64,000 bases of DNA from positions 558,001 through 622,000 of the forward strand of contig NZ_CP009512.1 in assembly GCF_000970205.1 (NCBI RefSeq). Reading direction: 5' to 3'. Made by a program: the position numbers and the translations under genes. The stretch's first letter is position 1. Every line of letters begins with the position of its first letter. The stretch is from Methanosarcina mazei S-6. Its GTDB lineage: Archaea > Halobacteriota > Methanosarcinia > Methanosarcinales > Methanosarcinaceae. The notes under the pieces were generated by a model that worked only from the letters and a program-made list of their open reading frames with translations, made no database searches and had not been told where the DNA came from. Shown here in pieces: positions 25,966 to 34,924 of this stretch.

Positions 25966-27150
25966 TTATCCAACCTTTAATTCATTGCCTGTTTTGTTTT
26001 TTCTTTCTGCCTGGATCGCAAATTTCAAAGCCGAAGGTGAAATCAGAATGGACACAATAACCATAAACACCATGGCTGAGAATATTTCTTCGCCTATAAT
26101 TCCGATCCCTCTTCCTATTGTCAGCATCACAAGCTCTATTCCTGCCCTGGGCATGACCCCTGCCCCAAATGCGAGGCTTTCGCAAAAATTGAACCCTATG
26201 GCTTTTGACCCTATGAATCCCCCTATCAGCTTTCCTGAGAGGGCCAGGAGGGTGACCACAGGGACGAAAATACCTGCTTTTACCAGGGCGTAAAGATCAA
26301 TTGAATATCCTATGAACGCGAAAAAAAGTGGGATTAAAATCCCGTAAGCCAGTCCCTCTACTTTGCTCTGCACGTCAGGAATCTTTGCAAGGGGAATTTC
26401 AGAAATTAACATCCCTCCTATGAATGCTCCTATTGTTGCATGAAGCTCAAATAACTCTGCAAGATAGGAAGAAAAAAGGGCTGTCATAACCACAAGGGAA
26501 AATACTGCTTCTTTTGCGTGCATTTTCTGGGCATGGACAAAAAGCCTGGGAAAGAAATATTTTCCGAGGATGTACATAATCAGCAGGAAAAGCAGGATCT
26601 TTCCTGAGATTGTAAGAACTGCCAGGGCAGAAGGTGCGCGGTTAAAACGGGCAAAGGTAACAATCAGGGAGAGAAGGGATATTGCTATAATATCGTCCAG
26701 AACCGCCGAAGAAAGCATTACTAGGCCAGGTCTGCTGGACAGGTAGTTAAGGTCTATAAGAATTCTGATAACCACTCCTATGGCTGTCGGGCTGAGAGCA
26801 ACCGCCATAAAAAGGCTTTGAAGAAATGTAAAATTAAAGATTTTCCCAAGCATGAACCCGAATGCAAAGGCAAAAACCAGCTGGGTGAGAGTAGGGATAA
26901 AGGCAACCAGTACTGCGGGTCTCAGGTCCCTCAGGCTCACTTCTTTATATCCTGCGGTAAAAAGCAGGAAAATGGACCCTAGCTGAGCAAAAAAAGTTAT
27001 TATCCCGGTTTCCACATCCAGAAAAAGTGCTCCAAACAGAATCCCAGCCAGAATTTCTCCCATAACTGAGGGGACTCCGGCCCTTTCTGCTATCTCACCA
27101 AAAAATTTCACGCTGAAAATGAGAAACAGTACCTGAAACAGAGCACTTAT
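25966..27150 (-). CDS. CPA2-family cation:proton antiporter (KefB/NapA-like)
   Basis: Membrane protein with about eleven to twelve helices and family motifs GEIAERAGVPSVMGEILAGILFG near the start, LSPTAIGVVIRIL, and VMLSSAVLDDIIAI carrying the Asp-Asp pair of electrogenic Na+/H+ antiporters. The GTG at 27111 starts in the middle of the first helix; the frame extends 13 codons up (ISALFQVLFLIFS) to AUA at 27148-27150, which stands 6 nt after GGGGGGT. No ATG, GTG or TTG lies between that point and the in-frame stop. Without the extension the first helix is cut, so AUA initiation or a mutated start is suggested. Convergent with the cation ATPase. Confidence 0.85.
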   Translation of the reverse strand: MSALFQVLFLIFSVKFFGEIAERAGVPSVMGEILAGILFGALFLDVETGIITFFAQLGSIFLLFTAGYKEVSLRDLRPAVLVAFIPTLTQLVFAFAFGFMLGKIFNFTFLQSLFMAVALSPTAIGVVIRILIDLNYLSSRPGLVMLSSAVLDDIIAISLLSLIVTFARFNRAPSALAVLTISGKILLFLLIMYILGKYFFPRLFVHAQKMHAKEAVFSLVVMTALFSSYLAELFELHATIGAFIGGMLISEIPLAKIPDVQSKVEGLAYGILIPLFFAFIGYSIDLYALVKAGIFVPVVTLLALSGKLIGGFIGSKAIGFNFCESLAFGAGVMPRAGIELVMLTIGRGIGIIGEEIFSAMVFMVIVSILISPSALKFAIQAERKNKTGNELKVG

Positions 27151-27195
27151 TGCTTTACCCCCCGGTTCTTATTTACACGTTTGTTTTTATTTTTT

Positions 27196-27316
27196 AATTT
27201 CCTTTTATACCCTCTTTTTAAATTTTCTTTTATACCCTCTTTTTAAATTCCTTTTTACAGCTCCTTTTTAAATTTCCTTTTTAGCCTCCTTTTTTAATTT
27301 TGCTTTATTGCCCATC
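27196..27316. repeat. T-rich tandem repeats, about 26-bp unit
   Basis: About four to five diverged copies of a unit like aattttcttttataccctct followed by tttta, between the antiporter start and the end of the CBS gene. No coding potential. Confidence 0.75.
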
Positions 27317-27336
27317 TTTTTCTTAAGAATTCTTTT

Positions 27337-27933
27337 TCATGCATCCATTTTTCTCCGTCTGCATATCTCTTTCACAAGGTCTCTTTTTGATATGATCCCC
27401 ACGAGTTTTCCATTCTCGCTCACATAAACGCGGTCAAACCTGTTTTTCATCATAAGGTCAGAAACATCTTTCAACGTGGAATTTAATGAGATTGTCACAG
27501 GGTGCGTAATCATAATTTCTTTTGCGTTTTCTCCGAGCGACCTTCTGGCTGCAAGGGGCGTATATTTAGCTCTGGGCATCAGGCATAAAAGCAGGATCTC
27601 AAGAACAATGTCAAGGTCAATAACCCCTGCGAGCTCTCCTTTTTTGTTAACTACGGGCAGGGTATGGTAGGGATTTTTTGCAAAAAGTGAAAAAACTTCT
27701 TCAACAGGTGCATCTTCATTTACCGTTACAAGGTCCCGGGTCATAAGCTCTTCAATAGTCATCCAGAGGCAGCCTTCGGATCCCCTGACAATTGATTCAA
27801 AAAACGCCTCTGCTTCCCTGGGATTATCCTTCTGAGAGGGCTCTTTCATAGATTCAGAAAATTCTTCTTCTTTTCTGGAGTTTTTCTCCGTTTCTGCATT
27901 ATCATCTTTTTTCCCGGAGGTTTTTTTCTGCAT
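27337..27933 (-). CDS. Two-CBS-domain protein with charged N-terminal tail
   Basis: Protein of 198 residues. Residues 1-50 are Lys/Glu/Ser-rich and probably disordered; residues 58-112 and 140-195 are CBS domains (ELMTRDLVTVNEDAPVEEVF and EIMITHPVTISLNSTLKDVS). CBS pairs bind adenine nucleotides and regulate partner enzymes or channels. It lies directly upstream of the antiporter gene on the same strand, with a 186-bp gap of repeats, so control of the antiporter is possible but unproved. Confidence 0.85.
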   Translation of the reverse strand: MQKKTSGKKDDNAETEKNSRKEEEFSESMKEPSQKDNPREAEAFFESIVRGSEGCLWMTIEELMTRDLVTVNEDAPVEEVFSLFAKNPYHTLPVVNKKGELAGVIDLDIVLEILLLCLMPRAKYTPLAARRSLGENAKEIMITHPVTISLNSTLKDVSDLMMKNRFDRVYVSENGKLVGIISKRDLVKEICRRRKMDA

Positions 27934-28089
27934 AAAGCTCTCTGCCAGAATGATACCCCTCCACGGCTATTTTTATACCTTCCTTACTGTTTTCCAATCT
28001 ATAGTATCCACTACTATTTGTTTCTGGATTTATATAAAAAAACAGGAATCTCAGTTTCACTGTAGAGAATGGGTTATCTGATTTTTTCA

Positions 28090-28195
28090 GGTTTGTTGCT
28101 TTTCAATATTGGTACTTTTCAAATTTGTTGCTGTTCGGGTTTGTTGTTTTTCAGGTTTGTTTCTGTTCAAGTTTATTGCTGTTCAAGTTTGTTGT
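28090..28195. repeat. 16-17 bp tandem repeats at the Agl23-like gene end
   Basis: About six diverged copies of gtttgttgctgttcaa. The first lies over the final codons (Lys-Leu-Glu-Gln-Gln) and stop of the minus-strand gene, and the rest run past its 3' end. Confidence 0.8.
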
Positions 28196-29759
28196 TATAA
28201 TAAAGAGTGAAATCCCTTCCAGGGCGCAGGGTGAAATTGTAGGAAGAATATTCTTCTTCTGAAAGTTCCCTGTACATATCACAGGATATGGGGACGATTA
28301 TAGCATCGTATTTGCTGCTCGACGGTGGTTTTGAAGAGTATGCCGCTCTTTCATAGTCCCGCAGGTACCAGGGAAGGGGCCAGTAGAGTTGATACTGGTC
28401 AATCACGTAAATTCTAAGGGTATCAGGGCTTTCATTGAATCCCTCTATCTTCTCCATCAGTATCCTGATATCAGGAGATGCCTGCGTGTATGTTATCAGT
28501 TCCTCGTCTTCCATACTTCTATAATAATTTACCGAGATGCACTGGCTAATGAAGACAAGCAGAGTAAGCACAAGAATTACTGTAAGTAGAGCACGGATTT
28601 TACCAGGGTAATCAGGCTTTTTCGGCTGTCCGTCTTTATTCTTTTTAGAAAATACTTCTCCAAGAAAGGCTCCCGCCAGAAGTCCGAAAGGCAAAACTAT
28701 GTGAACGACAAGCCAGGGGACTTTTTCCTGAATATATGAATATAGCAGCAAGCTTGTAAGCGCCCAGTAGCAAAGGAAAAGGAAAAATGAATAATTCTGC
28801 CCTTTATTTCTCACTCTATTAAACAGGAAATAAAAAAAGCCAGCAGCCCCAAAGAGTACAACCGGAATCTCATATCTGAGGAGAATAGGGATATAATAGT
28901 AAAAGGGACCTCCAATCCTCTCTATCCTGTGCATTTCCATCCAGTGATTAAAGGCCCTTTCCACTATTGAAAAAAGAGATACATCGTACCTGAAAGCACT
29001 GGAGTAAAAAAACATTATAATCAAAACAGAGAGTGCCCCTGAAAGGATGATCTCAGGAAGATAGGGCAAAAGAGCCGAAGTCTTACTGCGCAGGGTCTTC
29101 TTTAATCCCATATTCTCTTTTTTCCAGTCTGAACAAATCCAGTAAAGAAAGCCCAATCCGGCATAAGCCCCGAAGACGGCAAGAATTATGTAAGCATTTT
29201 CTTTTGATGACACTGCAACGGCAAGGGATGAGGCCACCAGGATGAGGTAAGGGTACCGCTTTAAGCTGTGTATGCTGTCAAGATATCGGAATGTGCCTGT
29301 CACTGCGGCCAGGGTGCAGAATATAATTATCATATCATTTCTGAAGAACCTGGAAAAATACACCATACTCGGAGAAAAAGCAAGCAGAAACATCGACCAG
29401 AGAACACCGTTCTTTCCCAGTTCTTTTCTCAGCAAAAAAAGTAAAAGGATTGTTGCAACTCCGAACAGGACCGGGACAAGGCGGGATGTCGTGTCAGTTA
29501 TTCCGAGAAAATGAAAAACAGCTGCAGTAGAATGGAATAGGAACGGGCCGTGGTAGGCTGGATCGTAACTGTACTCGCCGTGTTCAAGAAGTTTGAGGGT
29601 AAAACTGGCATGTATGCTTTCATCGTGGTGGAGAACCCTCTCTCCCAGCTCGAATAATCTGAAGGCAAGGGCAAAAAACACAATCATAAGCCCGTAAAGC
29701 CAGTATTTTTTATCCGGAACCTCCGAATTTGTGTTTTCATAACCTGGAATTTTCCGCAT
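28173..29759 (-). CDS. Agl23-like (TIGR03663) membrane protein of the GT-C type
   Basis: Polytopic membrane protein of 528 residues. The early motif GERVLHHDESIHASF followed by YDPAYHGPFLFHSTA near residue 62 is characteristic of TIGR03663, called flippase activity-associated protein Agl23 in haloarchaeal N-glycosylation. About eleven helices are followed by an extracytoplasmic C-terminal part. It probably acts at the outer membrane face on dolichol-linked sugars. Divergent from the MoaD-like gene with an 80-bp shared promoter region. Confidence 0.85.
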   Translation of the reverse strand: MRKIPGYENTNSEVPDKKYWLYGLMIVFFALAFRLFELGERVLHHDESIHASFTLKLLEHGEYSYDPAYHGPFLFHSTAAVFHFLGITDTTSRLVPVLFGVATILLLFLLRKELGKNGVLWSMFLLAFSPSMVYFSRFFRNDMIIIFCTLAAVTGTFRYLDSIHSLKRYPYLILVASSLAVAVSSKENAYIILAVFGAYAGLGFLYWICSDWKKENMGLKKTLRSKTSALLPYLPEIILSGALSVLIIMFFYSSAFRYDVSLFSIVERAFNHWMEMHRIERIGGPFYYYIPILLRYEIPVVLFGAAGFFYFLFNRVRNKGQNYSFFLFLCYWALTSLLLYSYIQEKVPWLVVHIVLPFGLLAGAFLGEVFSKKNKDGQPKKPDYPGKIRALLTVILVLTLLVFISQCISVNYYRSMEDEELITYTQASPDIRILMEKIEGFNESPDTLRIYVIDQYQLYWPLPWYLRDYERAAYSSKPPSSSKYDAIIVPISCDMYRELSEEEYSSYNFTLRPGRDFTLYYNNKLEQQ

Positions 29760-29839
29760 TGTTTCCCGAACCTTCCGGTAATGGATGCTTCTTATAAGGC
29801 ATAGGTATATTTAAGGAGTAGGATGAAATAGTCTTCCTC

Positions 29840-30133
29840 ATGGCTGAAGTAAAAGTTAAGTTATTTGCAAATCTGCGTGAGGGAGCAGGCACACCGGAAC
29901 TCCTTCTTTCCGGAGAAAAGGTTATTGATGTCCTTCTGTCTCTTACAGAAAAACATCCCGCTTTAAAGGAACTCATTTTTGAAAAGAACGATGGAGAAGA
30001 TGAAAGCCCGGTTCTTTGTGCTTCCATTAACGTCCTGATAAACGGGAATAATGTCAGGCACCTTGAAGGGCTTGACACTGACCTTAAAGATTCGGATGAA
30101 ATTGGGGTTCTTCCTCCTGTCTCCGGAGGATAA
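29840..30133 (+). CDS. MoaD/ThiS-family ubiquitin-like sulfur carrier
   Basis: Protein of 97 residues with a beta-grasp fold and the required C-terminal Gly-Gly (LPPVSGG). It is a sulfur carrier for molybdopterin synthesis or, in archaea, also a SAMP-type protein modifier. Only 20 bp separate it from moeA, which favours the molybdopterin role. An insertion of about ten acidic residues (FEKNDGEDESP) is longer than in bacterial MoaD. Confidence 0.9.
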   Translation: MAEVKVKLFANLREGAGTPELLLSGEKVIDVLLSLTEKHPALKELIFEKNDGEDESPVLCASINVLINGNNVRHLEGLDTDLKDSDEIGVLPPVSGG

Positions 30134-30153
30134 GTTTTCAGGGGGCCAGGAGT

Positions 30154-31344
30154 ATGGGCAGGATATTCAAAGAACGTACTTCCATTGACGAGGCTTTGGA
30201 GCTTTTCCTTGAGAGCTTTTCTTCTCTGAGTCACACTGAAGAAGTACCGCTTGAAGCCTGTGCAGGCAGGGTACTTGCAGAGCCTGTAATTTCCGGAAGG
30301 GATGTCCCTCACTACAGGCGCGCTGCAATGGATGGATATGCTGTCAGGTCATCTGATACTTCGGGCGCTTCTCCTTCAAATCCCGTGTTTTTGCAGCTTT
30401 CGGATTGCGTAGAGGAAGGAACTGCTATGTGGGTTCATACGGGAGCTGTTCTGCCTGAAGGGGCTGATGCTGTTGTGGTGGTTGAGGACACCGTTACAGC
30501 CGGAAACATGGTTGAAATCAGGGCTCAGGTCCATCCGGGAAAGAATGTGGGACAGGCTGGAGAGGATATCAAAAAAGAAGATCTGGTTTTTAAGGAAGGG
30601 CACCTCCTTCGCCCCTGTGATGCTGCAGTTCTTGCCTCTCTCGGACTGGATATGGCGAAAGTTTTCAGAAAACCTGTGGTTGCGGTCATCCCTACAGGAG
30701 ATGAACTGGTAAGCCGTGAAAAGGCCGGGCAAGTTCCTCCCCCCGGAATGGTGCTCGAAACGAACGGGCTTATGACTGCTCTTTATGTGGAAAAGTGGGG
30801 TGGAGTTCCCAGATATACAGGTATTGTGCCTGACCGTCCTGAGAGTATAAAGGAAGCCATAGAAGCAAACCTTGACGCTGACATGATTCTCCTATCAGGA
30901 GGGACTTCGGTCGGCAAAAGAGACCATGCTCCCGAAGTTGTGGAATCTCTGGGAAAACTGCTTGTCCATGGGGTGGCGGTCAGTCCTGGAAAGCCTGCAG
31001 CGCTTGGGGTTATAGGTAAAACTCCTCTGGTTTGCCTTCCAGGCTACCCGGTTGCCGGGCTTGTTGCCCTGTATTTCTTTGTCCGCCCCGGGATAAGGAA
31101 GCTGGGGTCGATACCCAAAGCGCCGGAATTTGTCTTCAGAAAACGGCTGGCTGCAAAAATAAGTTCTAAAATAGGATATGTTAATTTCGTTCGGGTTGTT
31201 TTTGATGGGGATAAAGTACGCCCTCTTACGGGAAAGGCAGGAGTTCTGAGCTCGGTTGCAAAGGCTGACGGTTATGTGCTGGTGCCTGAAAATATAGAAG
31301 GTTATGAAGATGGGCAGGAAGTTGATGTTTTTTTAATTGAGTGA
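30154..31344 (+). CDS. moeA: Molybdopterin molybdenumtransferase MoeA
   Basis: Protein of 396 residues that inserts molybdate (or tungstate) into adenylylated molybdopterin. It has the MoeA order: SRDVPHYRRAAMDGYAVRS near 47 (AMDGYA motif), the MPT-binding domain with PTGDEL near 190 and GGTSVGKRDH near 249, PGKPAALG then LPGYPVAGL, and a C-terminal beta domain. Needed for formylmethanofuran dehydrogenase and other Mo/W enzymes of methanogenesis. Operon with the MoaD-like gene. Confidence 0.95.
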   Translation: MGRIFKERTSIDEALELFLESFSSLSHTEEVPLEACAGRVLAEPVISGRDVPHYRRAAMDGYAVRSSDTSGASPSNPVFLQLSDCVEEGTAMWVHTGAVLPEGADAVVVVEDTVTAGNMVEIRAQVHPGKNVGQAGEDIKKEDLVFKEGHLLRPCDAAVLASLGLDMAKVFRKPVVAVIPTGDELVSREKAGQVPPPGMVLETNGLMTALYVEKWGGVPRYTGIVPDRPESIKEAIEANLDADMILLSGGTSVGKRDHAPEVVESLGKLLVHGVAVSPGKPAALGVIGKTPLVCLPGYPVAGLVALYFFVRPGIRKLGSIPKAPEFVFRKRLAAKISSKIGYVNFVRVVFDGDKVRPLTGKAGVLSSVAKADGYVLVPENIEGYEDGQEVDVFLIE

Positions 31345-31482
31345 AAAAAACATCAATAAGCAGCTATGGCTTACTTCCTCCACTTTTCTCTTCTTTTAAA
31401 ATAAATAGTATTTTATACTTGCAGGAGGTAATAGGAAAGAATTAACCGTCCTTTATTGCAATTTTTTAATAAAAGTGAAAAC

Positions 31483-31863
31483 ATGCCCTCCCCTGACAAA
31501 GAAATGGATAAAGTTTTATTAATAGGACTCGGCGGCTTTCTGGGAGCCGTTTGCCGATTTTTGATCTGTGAGCATGTGGATGGGCAGCTTGGCATCCTTT
31601 CTGTAAATGTACTCGGGAGTTTTATGCTGGGTATGATAATGTATGATGCTGAGTACCTGAGCTTCATAGGTCCTAAAGGAAGACTGGCATTCGGGACCGG
31701 TTTCATAGGGGCGTTCACAACCTTCTCGACGTTTGCTGTCCAGTCTTTCAGTATGGCTTTTCTTCCTGCCCTTGGAAATATCAGCGCCAACCTATTTCTT
31801 ACCCTTACAGGCGTATTCTTTGGCAGGAGCTTTATAAAAGCTCTCTCAAGCAGGGAGATTTGA
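31483..31863 (+). CDS. crcB: Fluoride channel subunit CrcB/Fluc 1
   Basis: Four-helix membrane protein of 126 residues with Fluc motifs GGFLGAVCRF, NVLGSFMLG and [14 protein letters not shown]. Exports fluoride. ATG 31483 is used, preceded by a weak AGTGA; ATG 31504 (MDKVLL) is possible, and the upstream TTG is not. Only three bases lie between its stop and the next crcB, so the two are co-translated, probably as a heterodimer. I looked for a fluoride riboswitch upstream and did not find the conserved pieces. Confidence 0.93.
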   Translation: MPSPDKEMDKVLLIGLGGFLGAVCRFLICEHVDGQLGILSVNVLGSFMLGMIMYDAEYLSFIGPKGRLAFGTGFIGAFTTFSTFAVQSFSMAFLPALGNISANLFLTLTGVFFGRSFIKALSSREI

Positions 31864-31866
31864 TCC

Positions 31867-32235
31867 ATGCTTCCTGCGGCAAACATCGGAGATCTTTTTT
31901 TGATAGGCACGGGCGGTTTTATAGGGGCGTCTCTTCGCTATACTATTTCAAGCCGAATGCCAAAAATCCGGAGTATCCCGGCAGGAACCCTTACAGTAAA
32001 TTTTCTGGGAAGCATTGTGCTTTCCCTTCTTACTTTTTCCTCTGAGCCCGAGTCCGTGGTCTATCTGGTAAATATAGGAATTCTCGGCTCCTTCACGACC
32101 TTCTCAACCTTTGCTTACGAAACCTTCAAGCTACTGGAAGACGGACAGAACGTTTCATTTTTTCTGAATATTTTCCTCAATGTTATCCTCTGTCTTCTGG
32201 GAGTAGGCATCGCATACTTTGCTCTCAGGCTTTGA
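31867..32235 (+). CDS. crcB: Fluoride channel subunit CrcB/Fluc 2
   Basis: Protein of 122 residues, four membrane helices, with [10 protein letters not shown] near 15, NFLGSIVLS near 44 and [16 protein letters not shown] near 75. Fluc works as an antiparallel dimer; separate adjacent genes usually give two oppositely oriented subunits. Positive charges at the N-terminal loops differ between the two proteins (RY..RMPKIR here), in line with that. Coupled to the preceding gene. Confidence 0.93.
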
Positions 32236-32482
32236 TTTTGAATTTTTAAAGCGTCAGCTTTTGAGAGCAGGAATCCAAAACTCCATATCGAGGATCAAAA
32301 AAGCTATTTTTAATCAAAAATATCATTTTTACTCAACAAAATTATTTTAATCAAAGAACTATTTTTTTATAGGCAGGGCTGGTGGAAATAACCTTCCAGT
32401 GATAGAAAAAGACCTGAATTGATTAAAATTCAGTGACCTAAAAAAAATTGATAATTAAAAATGGTAAAATGAAAAAGCCCGA

Positions 32483-32689
<207 letters not shown>

Positions 32690-32747
32690 CTATATTTGCT
32701 TTAATTCATTGATGATTTATTCACATACCGTATCCGCCTTCTCGCCT

Positions 32748-32788
32748 ATCGCTGCTGTTTGCCGCGGATTTTTTCCTTCAGCAGCGAT
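32748..32788. ncRNA. 10-bp hairpin with possible pseudoknot
   Basis: ATCGCTGCTG at 32748-32757 pairs perfectly with CAGCAGCGAT at 32779-32788. TTTGCC in the loop (32758-32763) can also pair with GGCAAA just outside (32791-32796), which would form a pseudoknot. A repeated aggtaatct follows. Lies in a 433-bp gap upstream of the DUF5350 gene (minus strand) and of the YkgJ gene (plus strand); could be a 5' leader element of the former. Confidence 0.4.
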
Positions 32789-33089
32789 TTGGCAAAAAGG
32801 TAATCTGATTCGATGATTATCAAATAGGTAATCTTTCAATGATCTTGATCGGAATATCTGATATTCCTTAAAAAGCCTGAAGTAAGAGACTATGGTTTAA
32901 TCAAGCCTTGAGTTTATCATAAAGAGAAATGCTACTAGTTAAATGTTACGGATATCCGGAGGAATTCAGGCATAAAAAAATGGCAGATATACGTAAGGTA
33001 TAAATAATTCCGAAGATGCGTATAAATCCGACTGAAACTGGCTTGAACCTTAAAAGCTCTTCTGAAAGCCATATTCTTTTTCTGGAGAG

Positions 33090-33809
33090 GTGATTCCCGT
33101 AAAAAATGACCCAATTGACACCAGGCTTGCCGAAATGCACGAGGAACTTCGGGATTTAAGAAATTTTCCTGACTCCGAATTTGTCGGCATAATCAGGGAA
33201 CTAGGGTTCAAATGTGAACTCTGTGCCCGCTGCTGCACCAGAGAGTTTAACGACCATGTGTTCCTGCTGGACTCGGACCTGGAACGAGTAAGAAGCATAG
33301 ACCCTGATGCCGTCACTCCTGCCCCGTATTATGAGTTTTGCGACCAGAACGGCAGGTTCTATGTATCAGGCTATGCCCTGAAAACAAAACCTGACGGCTC
33401 CTGCATTTTCCTTGAAAATAAAAGATGCAGGATTTATGAAAGCCGCCCTTCAATCTGCAGAGTATACCCACATATGCTGCACAGGGAAGCCGATGAAACC
33501 GGAAAAGTGGACTGGCGGCAGATAAGCGGCTTAAACGAGCACGGGAGTTATCACTCAGATCTCGACGATCCGGCATGTAAAGAAATTGCACTGGAGACAA
33601 GGGCTTATGAAGAAGCTTATCTCCAGCAGGTGATTGGCTTTTTCGAAGCTGTGAAGGCTCATTTCAGGACAAATGGTTTAAAACACATCCAGAGAACCTA
33701 TGACCGAAAAATGCGTGAATTTCTTAAAGGTGAATGTGACCTGGAAATTTTTGTATATTGCAAAGGCGGGTTTGAAAAACAAAAACTCGCAAAAGAGTCT
33801 GAAAGATAA
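33090..33809 (+). CDS. YkgJ-family cysteine-cluster protein
   Basis: Protein of 239 residues with the cysteine pattern CELCARCC near residue 45 and CIFLENKRCRIYESRPSICRVYP near 110, typical of the YkgJ (UPF0153) family, thought to bind zinc or an Fe-S cluster. GTG start at 33090 lies just after GGAGAG. C-terminal residues 170-239 are helical and charged. Function unknown. Confidence 0.88.
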   Translation: MIPVKNDPIDTRLAEMHEELRDLRNFPDSEFVGIIRELGFKCELCARCCTREFNDHVFLLDSDLERVRSIDPDAVTPAPYYEFCDQNGRFYVSGYALKTKPDGSCIFLENKRCRIYESRPSICRVYPHMLHREADETGKVDWRQISGLNEHGSYHSDLDDPACKEIALETRAYEEAYLQQVIGFFEAVKAHFRTNGLKHIQRTYDRKMREFLKGECDLEIFVYCKGGFEKQKLAKESER

Positions 33810-34071
33810 GGCATAACTGTTGCCGAAAAAGGCAATTTTGTAAGCATAAAAAAAGAGAATATTTTTAAAATAATGACAGTGTAACATAAGTTCTGTAAAA
33901 TCACAAATCTCAAGAAGTTCTTTGGTAGAAACTTCCATATCGGGAGATCAATTTTCCCATAATACACAAAAAATTGACTTCAAATTTACAGCAAATTAGG
34001 CACACTGCCAAAATAATTCTATGAAAATAAGAAAAGAGAGTATTTTTAAAATGATTCTATAAAAAAGGTTT

Positions 34072-34758
34072 TCAGTTCTTCTTCCCTTTGACCTTCCACT
34101 TCAGAAGTATTCCATCTTCAATTTTTTCAGCTGAAAACAGTTCAAGCCCGAGGAGTTCGTTTTCTGTAAAACCTTCCCCGTCAGTAAAGGTTGGAGCTGT
34201 TTTCCCTCCTATGATAAGGTTTCCAACAAAAGTATATACCTCATCAACAAGACCTGCGGAAAGCATGCCCCAGTTCAGGGTTGCGCCTCCCTCGACCATG
34301 AGGCTGTTTATACCCATTTCCTTTAATTTCGCTGCAAGCTCGGTAAGGTCAACTCTAAAAGCTCCTGTTTTTATGACAAGGGCTTTTTTTTCCAGCATCC
34401 TGATTTTTTCTTCAGGGGCGGAATTTGAAACAGCAATTATCCTGAGCCCTTCACCTTTTTTGAAGATATCGGCATTAAGAGGTGTCCTTGCTGAGCTGTC
34501 AACAACAACCCTTACGGGATTTTCACTCTTTCCGGCAGCTTTTCTGGCTGCCTTTCTTTCAGGGGATTTTACTGTCAGGCTGGGGTCATCGGCAAGTACG
34601 GTCCCTATTCCCACCATAATCGCATCTGCATGAGCCCTGAGTTCATCCATTCTCTCAAAATCAAGTTTTCCAGAGATCTTTACCTGCTTTCTTTCCTTTG
34701 TTGAGAGCTTGCCGTCAGCTGACATAGCAGAATTTATAAAAATAAAGGGCCTGTCCAT
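34072..34758 (-). CDS. 2,5-diamino-6-(ribosylamino)pyrimidinone 5'-phosphate reductase
   Basis: RibD C-terminal-domain protein of 228 residues that reduces the ribose side chain in archaeal riboflavin and F420 precursor synthesis using NADPH. Motifs: FIFINSAMSADGKLS at the start, VGIGTVLADDPSLTV near 50, VRVVVDSSART near 85 and VEGGATLNWGML near 155. Length and fold match the archaeal stand-alone reductase rather than bifunctional RibD. Single gene. Confidence 0.93.
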   Translation of the reverse strand: MDRPFIFINSAMSADGKLSTKERKQVKISGKLDFERMDELRAHADAIMVGIGTVLADDPSLTVKSPERKAARKAAGKSENPVRVVVDSSARTPLNADIFKKGEGLRIIAVSNSAPEEKIRMLEKKALVIKTGAFRVDLTELAAKLKEMGINSLMVEGGATLNWGMLSAGLVDEVYTFVGNLIIGGKTAPTFTDGEGFTENELLGLELFSAEKIEDGILLKWKVKGKKN

Positions 34759-34924
34759 TTTTTAGCTCCTGAAAAAAAGTATTGAATTGAGAGTCACGTA
34801 ATTGAGAATCACGTTTTTATTTTTTAGCTGTTTAATTTTTTACCATTTAATTTTTTAGCCGGGAAGGTTTGAACAGGGGAAATGATAACTCCTTCCCCGG
34901 CTCAAAACTGTCCTTTACCACTAT

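Noticed and set aside
31345-31482. Fluoride riboswitch before crcB
   Set aside because: The conserved pieces of the crcB motif are not present; only an isolated aggaggtaatagg resembles part of it.
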